A stretch of 10,641 nucleotides of DNA from an uncultured bacterium (lineage in GTDB: Bacteria > Armatimonadota > Zipacnadia > Zipacnadales > Zipacnadaceae), in the NCBI GenBank assembly GCA_937928475.1, contig CALFVE010000329.1, positions 1-10,641 on the forward strand, in the 5' to 3' direction. The notes beneath the pieces were generated by a model that saw nothing but the letters and a program-made list of their open reading frames with translations, did not search any database and was not told the origin of the DNA. Shown here piece after piece: positions 1 to 5,411 of this stretch. Position 1 is the stretch's first letter. Each line of letters begins with the position of its first letter. Made by a program: the position numbers and the translations under genes.

Positions 1-1362
1 CGCCGCCCGGATCTCCTCGAACGTGGCCTCGGGTCGAGCGAAGGCGATGTTCTCCGCCACCGTCCCAGCGAACAGCATCGTTTCCTGCGGCACGAATCCC
101 ATGAAGGAGCGGAGTGATTCCTGGGTCACCTCCCGCACATCGCGCCCGTCCACGAGCACGCGCCCCGCCTGCACATCATACAAGCGCGGCACCAGCCCGG
201 CCAGCGTGGTCTTTCCCGCCCCGCTGGGCCCCACCAGGGCTACCTTCTCCCCGGGCTCGATCTGCAGACTTACCTCCCGCAGCACCTCGCGACCCGGCTC
301 GTAGCCAAAAGTGGCGCGCTCAAAGCGGATGCTCCCCCGCATCTCCTGCAGCGGCACGGCGTCCGGCCGGTCCTGTACCTCGGGCACCTGGGACAGCAGC
401 TCCAGGGTGCGCAGCGCCGAGGCCTCCCCGCGTTGCAGCGTCATGACTACCCGCGCCAACTTGTTGATCTCCGCCCCCACCAGTTGCATCGCCACCACCA
501 GCGTCATCAGCGCCGCCCCGGTCACTCGCCCCTCGATCACCTCATAGGCCCCGAAAAGCAGCACCCCGCATAGAGCCAGTCCCAAGAACAGCCCCACCGC
601 CGCCGAGTTGGCCGCCCGCATGCGCGCCCCCCGCATCTCCGCGCGGTATACCTCGCGGGCGTCCTGGTCGAAGCGCCCGATCATCACCTTTTCTAGCCCG
701 AACATCTTGATGACCCGGATCAGCGAGAAGGCCTCGTTCACGTTCGCCGTCAAGTCGGCCAACCGGGCCTGCACCTGAGCCGAGTAGCGACGCAGCCGCA
801 TCCCCAGTTCCCGGGTGAGTAACGCGATCAGCGGCCCTAAGATGAGCATTACCAGGGTCAGCCGCCAGGAGATCAGCCCCATGTATACGGTTACGGCGAT
901 GGCTGTGGCCGGCGCCACCACCAGTTCGGTCAGCCCGCTGCCCAAGACGGTCTGCAGCACCGTCGTATCGTTGTTGAGCCGTGAGATCAGTTCCCCGGTG
1001 CGCCGGTTCTCGTAGAAGCGCATGGAAAGCGCCTGCAAATGCTTGAAGACGTCGCAGCGCAGGGAGTAGAGCACCTTCTGCCCCAGCCAGTCGCCCATGT
1101 ACACCGAGCCGGCCTGCGCCAGCGAGGCCCCGACCACCGCGCAGAACAGAATGGCGAGGTGACGCAGAATCAAGTGCAAGTGCGCCGCCCGTTCCGCCGC
1201 GCCGATGCCCTCCAGCGACCCAAAGAGCCCTTGAAAAACGGGCAAGGTGTTCTTGATGACCAAGGTGTTGAGCGCCGCCGAGGCGCCCATGAAGAGCAGA
1301 GCCAGGAGCAGACCCTTCCAGTACCGTTTCGCGTATCCGCGGAGCGCCCACAAACCTCTCAT
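1..1362 (-). CDS. msbA: MsbA-type lipid A export ABC transporter (permease-ATPase fusion), C-terminus cut by window edge
   Basis: Half-size ABC exporter expected to flip the lipid A core across the inner membrane. 454 codons are open to the left edge, so roughly the last 130 residues of a usual ~580 are missing, including the LSGGQ signature and Walker B. Hydrophobic segments lie near residues 16-36, 64-90, 146-183 and 253-300, giving the usual exporter membrane domain. The stretch FYENRRTGELISRLNND (117-132) is typical of this family. The nucleotide-binding domain starts near 343 with A-loop tyrosine Y354 (FGYEP), Walker A GPSGAGKTT at 378-386 and Q-loop glutamine Q426 (FVPQE). The ATG at 1362 overlaps the lpxB stop as ATGA, and a GAGG a few bases upstream lies inside lpxB, indicating translational coupling. 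ABC exporter identity is near certain. The lipid A substrate is inferred from position after lpxB; another lipid or drug substrate is possible. Confidence 0.88.
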   Translation of the reverse strand, partial: MRGLWALRGYAKRYWKGLLLALLFMGASAALNTLVIKNTLPVFQGLFGSLEGIGAAERAAHLHLILRHLAILFCAVVGASLAQAGSVYMGDWLGQKVLYSLRCDVFKHLQALSMRFYENRRTGELISRLNNDTTVLQTVLGSGLTELVVAPATAIAVTVYMGLISWRLTLVMLILGPLIALLTRELGMRLRRYSAQVQARLADLTANVNEAFSLIRVIKMFGLEKVMIGRFDQDAREVYRAEMRGARMRAANSAAVGLFLGLALCGVLLFGAYEVIEGRVTGAALMTLVVAMQLVGAEINKLARVVMTLQRGEASALRTLELLSQVPEVQDRPDAVPLQEMRGSIRFERATFGYEPGREVLREVSLQIEPGEKVALVGPSGAGKTTLAGLVPRLYDVQAGRVLVDGRDVREVTQESLRSFMGFVPQETMLFAGTVAENIAFARPEATFEEIRAA

Positions 1363-2561
1363 GGCATCCTCGCCTCCGCCGGTTCCAGGGGCAGCGCCAG
1401 GTCCTCCAGGTCGGCCTCCCCGTGGGCCAGGCGCCAGATCATCTCCGCCGTGCGCTGGGAGGCCCCCGGCGAGCCTAGCCTCCGGCGGACCTCTGCCAGC
1501 GCCTGGTGCAGCCGGGCTTGGCGAGCCGCATCTTCCCAGATGCTCAGCACCTCGGCACCCACCCGTTCGGGCGCGACCTCCGTGTGTAGTAATTCGGGGA
1601 CTATTTTCTCGCCTAGCAGAATATTAGGTAGGGCAAAGGCCGGCATCCTAGCCAGCGCCGTGCACTTCCACTGCAGCCACATTCCCGGTGTTCCTCGGTA
1701 CACGGCGATGGGCAGGCAGTCGGCCGCGGCCGCCTCCAAAGTGGCGGTGCCCATCGCAGTGATCACCAGGTCCGCGCCCTGCAGCAGTACCGCGCTGTCC
1801 TCCACCGGGGTGACGCCGGGGGTGTTGGCAGCCTGCCGGTCAAGGCGAAAAGGCTCCCGCCAGGGCAGCACCGACCACAGAAAAGAGGCCTCCGGCAGGC
1901 GCTGGCGCAGCCACCCGACTGTCTCCAGCAGGGGAGATCCCAGGCAGTTGCGCTCCAGCGCCCGGCTGCCCGGGAGTATGCCCACCACCGGATTCCCCTC
2001 GGGCAGGTTGTGCTCGCGCCGGAAGGCGGCCCGGTCCGCCGGCGGGGCCAGCCGGTCCAGGACGGGATGCCCCACCCAGTAAGCCGGCACTCCGCACTTT
2101 CGCAGGTTCCGCGCCGAATGCGCAAAGGGAGTGGCCACCGCATCCACGATATGGGCGAGCCAGCCGCAGTCGCGTGGCTGGGGATTCCAGGAGCCCGGGG
2201 GGAAGTAGTAAAGAATCTTGGGGCCAGGGATACGGTGCCGCAGACGGTGGGCCCAACCGATATTGAAGGCCCGGAAATCCACCGGCATGACCACGTCGGG
2301 CGGCCGCCGCTTCAGTCCGCGCAGGATTACCAGCCCCGTCAGCCACAGGTAGACGATGCGCGACAGCGCTTGGGAGAGGCTCACCGTCCCCCAGTTGTCG
2401 CTGCGGTAGTCGGCCACTACCCCCGCCGCCCGCATGCGGGGGCCGGCCGCCCCCCGCAAGCGCACCGGGTGGCGCTCGCGCAAGGCCTCCGCCACCAAGG
2501 CGGCATGAAGGTCCCCGGAAGGCTCTCCGGCAACCATGTATACCTCAATCTCTTCGGCCAT
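1359..2561 (-). CDS. lpxB: Lipid-A-disaccharide synthase LpxB, divergent
   Basis: Glycosyltransferase (GT19) that condenses UDP-2,3-diacylglucosamine with lipid X to form the lipid A disaccharide at the inner membrane. Product of 400 residues, slightly over the usual ~380. Visible family motifs: VAGEPSGD (10-17, family G-E-x-S-G-D), GPRM near 44, VGHPVLDRL near 160, ILPGSR near 195, GTATLEAA near 268 and the acceptor-side ALPNILLGEKIVPELL near 311. Unlike typical members, the stretch matching IDAPDFN is VDFRAFN: the Asp aligned with E. coli D98 is kept, but the following Pro and Asp are lost. The usual SPxVWAWR is replaced by PPGSWNPQ. The frame is open upstream to 2672, but the start at 2561 puts GEPSGD at the normal distance from the N-terminus and avoids a long overlap with lpxA. 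The ribosome site there (ACAGG) is weak. It follows lpxA by 52 bases. Confidence 0.88.
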   Translation of the reverse strand: MAEEIEVYMVAGEPSGDLHAALVAEALRERHPVRLRGAAGPRMRAAGVVADYRSDNWGTVSLSQALSRIVYLWLTGLVILRGLKRRPPDVVMPVDFRAFNIGWAHRLRHRIPGPKILYYFPPGSWNPQPRDCGWLAHIVDAVATPFAHSARNLRKCGVPAYWVGHPVLDRLAPPADRAAFRREHNLPEGNPVVGILPGSRALERNCLGSPLLETVGWLRQRLPEASFLWSVLPWREPFRLDRQAANTPGVTPVEDSAVLLQGADLVITAMGTATLEAAAADCLPIAVYRGTPGMWLQWKCTALARMPAFALPNILLGEKIVPELLHTEVAPERVGAEVLSIWEDAARQARLHQALAEVRRRLGSPGASQRTAEMIWRLAHGEADLEDLALPLEPAEARMP

Positions 2562-2634
2562 CCTGTAAGCACTCAGCAACGGGCCGGGACCCTTCCCTGT
2601 CCCTCGCCGCCCCTCAACGAGGGTTGAGTTGTCG
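2562..2634 (-). other. lpxA-lpxB junction with small hairpins
   Basis: Two short inverted repeats sit at the junction. CTCAAC/GTTGAG (2613-2618 with 2623-2628, four-base loop) spans the lpxA stop codon. GGGAC/GTCCC (2586-2590 with 2599-2603) lies in the gap. Neither is followed by a T run on the minus strand, so termination is unlikely; an mRNA-stability or translation-tuning role is possible but unproven. This is the only non-overlapping junction inside the operon. Confidence 0.35.
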
Positions 2635-3405
2635 GCCCTTGCTGCCCGCGTCCATCCGGCGCATGAAGTCAATCAGGCGCAGGAGCTCGGCAGGGGGGTC
2701 CTCCTCCTCGGCCAGGATCTTGGTGATCGCGTCACTGATGTTATAGCCGCTGCGGAAGAGCAGTCGGTAGGCCCGGCGGAGCGCATCCCGCACGGGTTGC
2801 GGCACCTCCCGCCGCTGCAGGCCGCGCAGATTGACCCCCCGGGGCCGCGCGGGGTTGCCCTCGACGATCATATAGGGAGGGACATCGCGCACGATGCGCG
2901 ACAAGCCCCCCACCATGGCCATGGTACCAATGGTCACATACTGGTGCACCGCGGCCAGGCCCCCGATATTGACGAAATCCTCGACCACACAGTGCCCGCT
3001 GATCGCCACCGAATTGGCCATGAGCACCGAGTTGCCGACCACGCAATTGTGTCCCACGTGGGCATAGGCCATAATCAGATTGCCGTCCCCGATGACCGTG
3101 ACGCACTCCTCCCCGCTGGCGCGGTGCAAGGTGGCGTACTCCCGCACCCAGTTGTCAGAGCCTAAGCGCAAATAGGTGCGCTCCCCCCGGAACTTAAGGT
3201 CTTGCGGGTCGCCCCCAAGGATCGCCCCACTGTGTACCTGGCAGCGCGGGCCCAGCGTAGTGTAGCGGCGAATGGCCGCGAAGGGGTAGATGATGCAATC
3301 GTCCCCGATCTGCGTGTCCCTCTCGATGACCGCGTAGGCGCCCACGGTCACGTTGGTCCCCAGTTCCGCCCCCGGCTCAATCACCGCGGTGGGGTGGATG
3401 TTCAT
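2614..3405 (-). CDS. lpxA: UDP-N-acetylglucosamine acyltransferase LpxA
   Basis: Catalyses the first step of lipid A synthesis: transfer of a 3-hydroxyacyl chain from ACP to the 3-OH of UDP-GlcNAc, as a cytoplasmic trimer. The 263 residues match the usual length (262 in E. coli). The N-terminal two thirds is a left-handed beta helix of hexapeptide repeats beginning IHPTAVIEPGAELG. GDPQDLKFRGERTYLRLG (65-82) is a strong LpxA signature. In AHVGHNC (115-121) H119 aligns with catalytic E. coli H125, and H116, H138, H154 and Q155 also match conserved positions. G167 aligns with the acyl-length ruler residue G173 of E. coli, where glycine goes with a long (C14) chain; chain length here is inference. 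The start at 3405 overlaps the fabZ stop as ATGA, with GAGG seven bases upstream. A longer frame to 3600 lies entirely inside fabZ and is rejected. Confidence 0.95.
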   Translation of the reverse strand: MNIHPTAVIEPGAELGTNVTVGAYAVIERDTQIGDDCIIYPFAAIRRYTTLGPRCQVHSGAILGGDPQDLKFRGERTYLRLGSDNWVREYATLHRASGEECVTVIGDGNLIMAYAHVGHNCVVGNSVLMANSVAISGHCVVEDFVNIGGLAAVHQYVTIGTMAMVGGLSRIVRDVPPYMIVEGNPARPRGVNLRGLQRREVPQPVRDALRRAYRLLFRSGYNISDAITKILAEEEDPPAELLRLIDFMRRMDAGSKGRQLNPR

Positions 3406-3878
3406 GCCCCGGCCTCTTCCGTATCTCCGCTCGTCCCCACCTCCCCACCGGGTTCTACCAGCGCGAAGGAAAAGAGGCCCTCGCAAGCCACCTCCCCGTT
3501 GACGCGCGCCACCGTCTCTACCTTGCCCACGTTGCCTTTGATCTTGACCAGCGTGGCCTCCATGATCAACTGGTCCCCCGGGTAGACCGCCCGCCGCCAC
3601 CGAACCTTGTCCACGCCCCCGAAGTAGGCCAGTTTGCCCTCATTCTCGGAGGTGCACAGGAGAAAGACTCCGCCCACCTGCGCCATGGCCTCCAGGATGA
3701 GCACGCCCGGCATGACCGGATTCTCCGGCCAGTGTCCGCTGAACTGCGGTTCATTCATGGTTACGTTCTTCAGTCCCACGGCGCGTTTTCCCGGCTCCAG
3801 TTCCAGGATGCGATCCACGAGCAAAAAGGGGTAGCGGTGGGGGAGGGTCTTGAGAATGCCGGTGATGTCCATGTCCAT
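3402..3878 (-). CDS. fabZ: 3-hydroxyacyl-ACP dehydratase FabZ
   Basis: Hot-dog-fold dehydratase converting 3-hydroxyacyl-ACP to trans-2-enoyl-ACP in fatty acid elongation. It competes with LpxA for the 3-hydroxyacyl-ACP pool, which explains the pairing. 158 residues. Motifs: LPHRYPFLLVDR (12-23), GHWPENPVMPGV (48-59) with catalytic H49, and LILEAMAQ (60-67) with catalytic E63. The tail after about 142 is an acidic, glycine-rich extension that may be disordered. I chose the ATG at 3878: it gives a normal N-terminus, and AAGGAG lies 12 bases upstream, rather far. The second ATG at 3872 is equally compatible. A TTG at 3917 in the same frame has no good ribosome site. It is the first gene of the operon, with the promoter about 75 bases upstream. 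Confidence 0.94.
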   Translation of the reverse strand: MDMDITGILKTLPHRYPFLLVDRILELEPGKRAVGLKNVTMNEPQFSGHWPENPVMPGVLILEAMAQVGGVFLLCTSENEGKLAYFGGVDKVRWRRAVYPGDQLIMEATLVKIKGNVGKVETVARVNGEVACEGLFSFALVEPGGEVGTSGDTEEAGA

Positions 3879-3952
3879 GGCCTGATGTTGCTCCTTCTCA
3901 CGCTTGGCGAGAAACAAGGATCGGCGACGCCTTGCCGCCTCTGGGCAGGGCG

Positions 3953-3981
3953 ATTATAGCAGAGCGTCAGATTAGGGGCAA
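3953..3981 (-). promoter_or_regulatory. Promoter of the fabZ-lpxA-lpxB-msbA operon
   Basis: On the minus strand, -35 TTGCCC (3981-3976) and a perfect -10 TATAAT (3958-3953) are separated by exactly 17 bases. TGC directly before the -10 makes it an extended -10. The expected transcription start is near 3946, giving a leader of about 68 bases to the fabZ ATG at 3878. It is the best promoter match I found in the window and lies immediately beside the insertion-sequence remnant. Basis: match to the sigma70 consensus; no activity data. Confidence 0.75.
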
Positions 3982-4045
3982 ACCGCGGCCCTCATTCTGG
4001 CTCCTGTAGGTGTGCTTCCCTCCCCGGCGGGGCTGCTCGCGAGGC

Positions 4046-4317
4046 GCGGGTGCCCGGTAGGGGTGGTGGTGGAAGGCTTGCGCGGCTTCCGCAGGCCCTT
4101 TTTGCTCCTCCAGCCCCGCCGCGTCTCCGCCGCTGGCGGGGAGGTTGCCCGCGGGCGCGGTGCAGCAGGCCGGCTTCGCCTGCGGCCTGGTAGCCGCACA
4201 GCAGGCGGCGCACCCGGCGCGCGGTCGCCCCAGCCGGGCGGCAGCTGGCCTTTGCCTCAGTTGGTTTTGGTGCAGTTGTGCAATCACGTTGAGACCGTCG
4301 CGGTCGTGCAGTGTCAT
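4046..4317 (-). pseudogene. Remnant of ISNCY/IS1202-type transposase, frameshifted and internally deleted
   Basis: On the minus strand the ATG at 4317 opens a frame reading MTLHDRDGLNVIAQL, then LRQRPAAARLG. This is the N-terminal helix-turn-helix of ISNCY-family transposases as I recall it (L-x-V-I ... L-x-Q-x-x-A-A-x-x-L-G). At 4230-4228 one base is missing. The next frame continues as ATARRVRRLLCGYQAAG, then EAGLLHRARGQPP, matching the family pattern R-Q-V-R-R-L-L-x-x-Y ... G-x-A-G-L-x-H-R-x-R-G-x-P-x-N-R. The match ends near 4121. The catalytic core (several hundred residues) is absent. Further on, KPRKPS (4088-4071) and HHPYRAP (about 4073-4050) in shifted frames resemble the basic ...HPWR... 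tail of these enzymes, which suggests an internal deletion. Recognition is by remembered family pattern, without alignment. It cannot encode a working transposase. Confidence 0.62.
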
Positions 4318-4408
4318 GGTCCGAGTCAGCCGGTGGTACGCTCCCACCCGCCAGCCTACCCCGGCCGGACATTTCTACTTCGCAGAAACCGAGTATTGTC
4401 ATGTTCCG
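4046..4408 (-). mobile_element. Decayed insertion sequence (ISNCY/IS1202-like), one end visible
   Basis: The element runs rightward past the transposase start to an AT-richer stretch at 4367-4408, plus strand GGACATTTCTACTTCGCAGA followed by AACCGAGTATTGTCATG. This resembles the terminal sequence I associate with ISNCY-type elements (GGACATTTCTACTT..., repeated near the end). TTTCT/AGAAA makes a small hairpin inside it. No inverted copy is evident at the other side near 3982-4050, so that end is lost or too degraded. An intact element of this kind would be about 1.4-1.6 kb; fewer than 400 bases remain. A CCCCGCC/GGCGGGG hairpin (4114-4120 with 4135-4141) and a GCAGGC/GCCTGC hairpin (4165-4170 with 4178-4183) occur within. 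Both outer boundaries are approximate. Confidence 0.5.
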
Positions 4409-4432
4409 CCGACGCCGCCGACCGCGAAGGCG

Positions 4433-4461
4433 TTTACCCGGCTTCGGGTTTCTGGTAGAAT
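4433..4461 (+). promoter_or_regulatory. Sigma70-type promoter upstream of the cysteine-rich protein gene
   Basis: TTTACC (4433-4438, 4 of 6 to the -35 consensus) and TAGAAT (4456-4461, 5 of 6 to the -10) are separated by 17 bases. Transcription would start near 4468 and give a leader of about 185 bases before the ATG at 4653. It lies just outside the visible end of the insertion-sequence remnant and points away from the lipid A operon. Confidence 0.5.
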
Positions 4462-4467
4462 GACATG

Positions 4468-4652
4468 TTGACTATACTGAGGAGGAGAGCGGCTCCACGT
4501 CAGATCGGCAAACCCGGAGGCGTCTCCCCTCGGCGGCAGATCGGCGCCGCCGCACGGCTGGGCTACCAGGGCCAGCGGGGCCGGCCGCCAGGTGCAATGC
4601 CCCCGTCGCGCCAACTGGACAACGCTCAACCAAGAGAGCGAGGAACCCTGCT
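4468..4652 (+). promoter_or_regulatory. Long structured 5' leader of the cysteine-rich protein gene
   Basis: The leader contains several inverted repeats: GGAG/CTCC around 4482-4497; CGGCGGC/GCCGCCG (4531-4537 with 4546-4552); GCTGG/CCAGC around 4556-4576; and CGCTC/GAGCG (4623-4627 with 4636-4640). The last one abuts the ribosome site GAGG (4640-4643). CAGATCGGC occurs twice (4501-4509, 4537-4545). A strong Shine-Dalgarno-like GAGGAGGAG at about 4479-4488 has no start codon at a suitable distance. I compared it by eye with common riboswitch cores (cobalamin, TPP, FMN, glycine, SAH, ydaO, ykkC) and saw none. It could be a regulatory leader, or simply GC-rich untranslated sequence. Confidence 0.35.
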
Positions 4653-5111
4653 ATGTCAACTGAGAGCAGGCCGCTAGTCTCCCGTGACTTTCTGGCCAAG
4701 TATCATGCCGACCTCATCTGCGCTCTTGCCGAAGACGAGGTCGAGAAGGTACGCATTCGCCTGGGCGGCAACCTGCTGCAGCCCTTTGTAGACAGCCTGG
4801 ACGGCCAGGCGCTGACCCCGGAGCAACTCAAGCCCCGCCTAGAGCGCTACCTGCGCGATGAGTTGCAGATGGCTGACTACGCCAAAGTCGAGGTACAGGG
4901 GAACCAACTGTCGGTGGAGATCAAGGGCTGCCATCTCTGCCACGGCAACGATCTCTTGCGGGCGCGCGGCAGGCAAGGCTGCTGCCCCTTCGCACCCGGC
5001 ATCAACCGCGCTCTGAGCAAGGCCCTCGGGGCCGGCTCGCATCTCGAAAGTGTCGCCAAGTCACCGGACAAGACCGGGGAGTGCGTGATGAGGTATACAG
5101 TGGAGATTTAG
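4653..5111 (+). CDS. Small cysteine-rich protein of unknown function
   Basis: I do not recognise this 152-residue protein. The first 85 residues look mainly helical and charged, with no signal peptide or membrane segment. The C-terminal part holds six-residue-spaced cysteine motifs: GCHLCHG (92-98), GCCPFAPG (109-116) and GEC (142-144), plus C23 near the N-terminus. The layout (Cys pair, C-C-P-F, a helix with a conserved-looking G, then a last Cys just before a C-terminal strand MRYTVEI) recalls small sensor or ligand-binding folds of the V4R / methanogen-output-domain kind; that link is weak inference. CHLCH fits the CxxCH haem-attachment pattern but, without an export signal, is more likely metal or thiol chemistry. 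The ATG at 4653 follows GAGG by nine bases, and codon use looks coding. It lies downstream of its own promoter and leader. Confidence 0.8.
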   Translation: MSTESRPLVSRDFLAKYHADLICALAEDEVEKVRIRLGGNLLQPFVDSLDGQALTPEQLKPRLERYLRDELQMADYAKVEVQGNQLSVEIKGCHLCHGNDLLRARGRQGCCPFAPGINRALSKALGAGSHLESVAKSPDKTGECVMRYTVEI

Positions 5112-5411
5112 CCCCCAGTAGGGTGCGCCGGCCCTTCGTTCGTGCCCGGTTCGTTTCTCTGCAGGGGCGCGGCTTTCGCAATGCTTAGCCCGGCCACCCA
5201 GTCCTTGCCCCCCAACCAACCCAGGGCCGGAGGTCGAGGCCACCAATCGCGCAACCTTTGCCGGCGCGCGGCGTTCGTTCGTGGGCGGGTCCTCCGCAGG
5301 CAAACCTGCGGGAGCCTCGCAACAGGCGCGGGCCGTGCCTTTGTCAGCCTCCTGAGCGAGGCGCCAGGTCGGCGAGCGCGTTGTGCCGTTACGGAATCAG
5401 GTGAACTACAG
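5112..5411 (+). other. Intergenic region with one hairpin; no gene seen
   Basis: No convincing gene or promoter is visible. A perfect seven-pair hairpin CCGCAGG-caaa-CCTGCGG occupies 5294-5311, extendable by CT/AG around a bulged G. It has no following T run, so it is not a classic terminator. The ten-mer TTCGTTCGTG occurs twice (5135-5144, 5274-5283). The downstream frame is open through part of this stretch, but its translation looks like non-coding sequence. Confidence 0.45.

Noticed and set aside
542..1351. Long minus-strand reading frame inside the ABC transporter gene
   Set aside because: Alternate-frame shadow of msbA; its translation is low-complexity G/A/R-rich, while the overlapping frame has clear ABC exporter motifs.
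1039..2082. 347-residue plus-strand reading frame opposite msbA and lpxB
   Set aside because: Antisense to two well-supported genes, no recognisable motif, composition typical of GC-rich antisense frames.
4012..4458. 148-residue plus-strand frame across the insertion-sequence remnant
   Set aside because: No ribosome site or motif; the minus strand of the same region carries the transposase-like sequence.
4653..5111. CHLCH as a c-type cytochrome haem site
   Set aside because: No signal peptide or membrane anchor, and the other cysteines fit a different, metal- or thiol-type arrangement.
5135..5283. Ten-base direct repeat TTCGTTCGTG, 139 bases apart
   Set aside because: Short, simple internal repetition (TTCG twice) and no gene or mobile element between the copies; likely chance.
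5142..5411. 90-residue N-terminal extension of the repeat-containing membrane protein
   Set aside because: Contains a hairpin and reads like non-coding sequence; a GTG with a good ribosome site at 5412 begins a coherent acidic tail.
5341..5411. Possible promoter (TTGTCA or TTGTGC boxes) before the membrane protein
   Set aside because: No acceptable -10 at 16-18 bases from either box.
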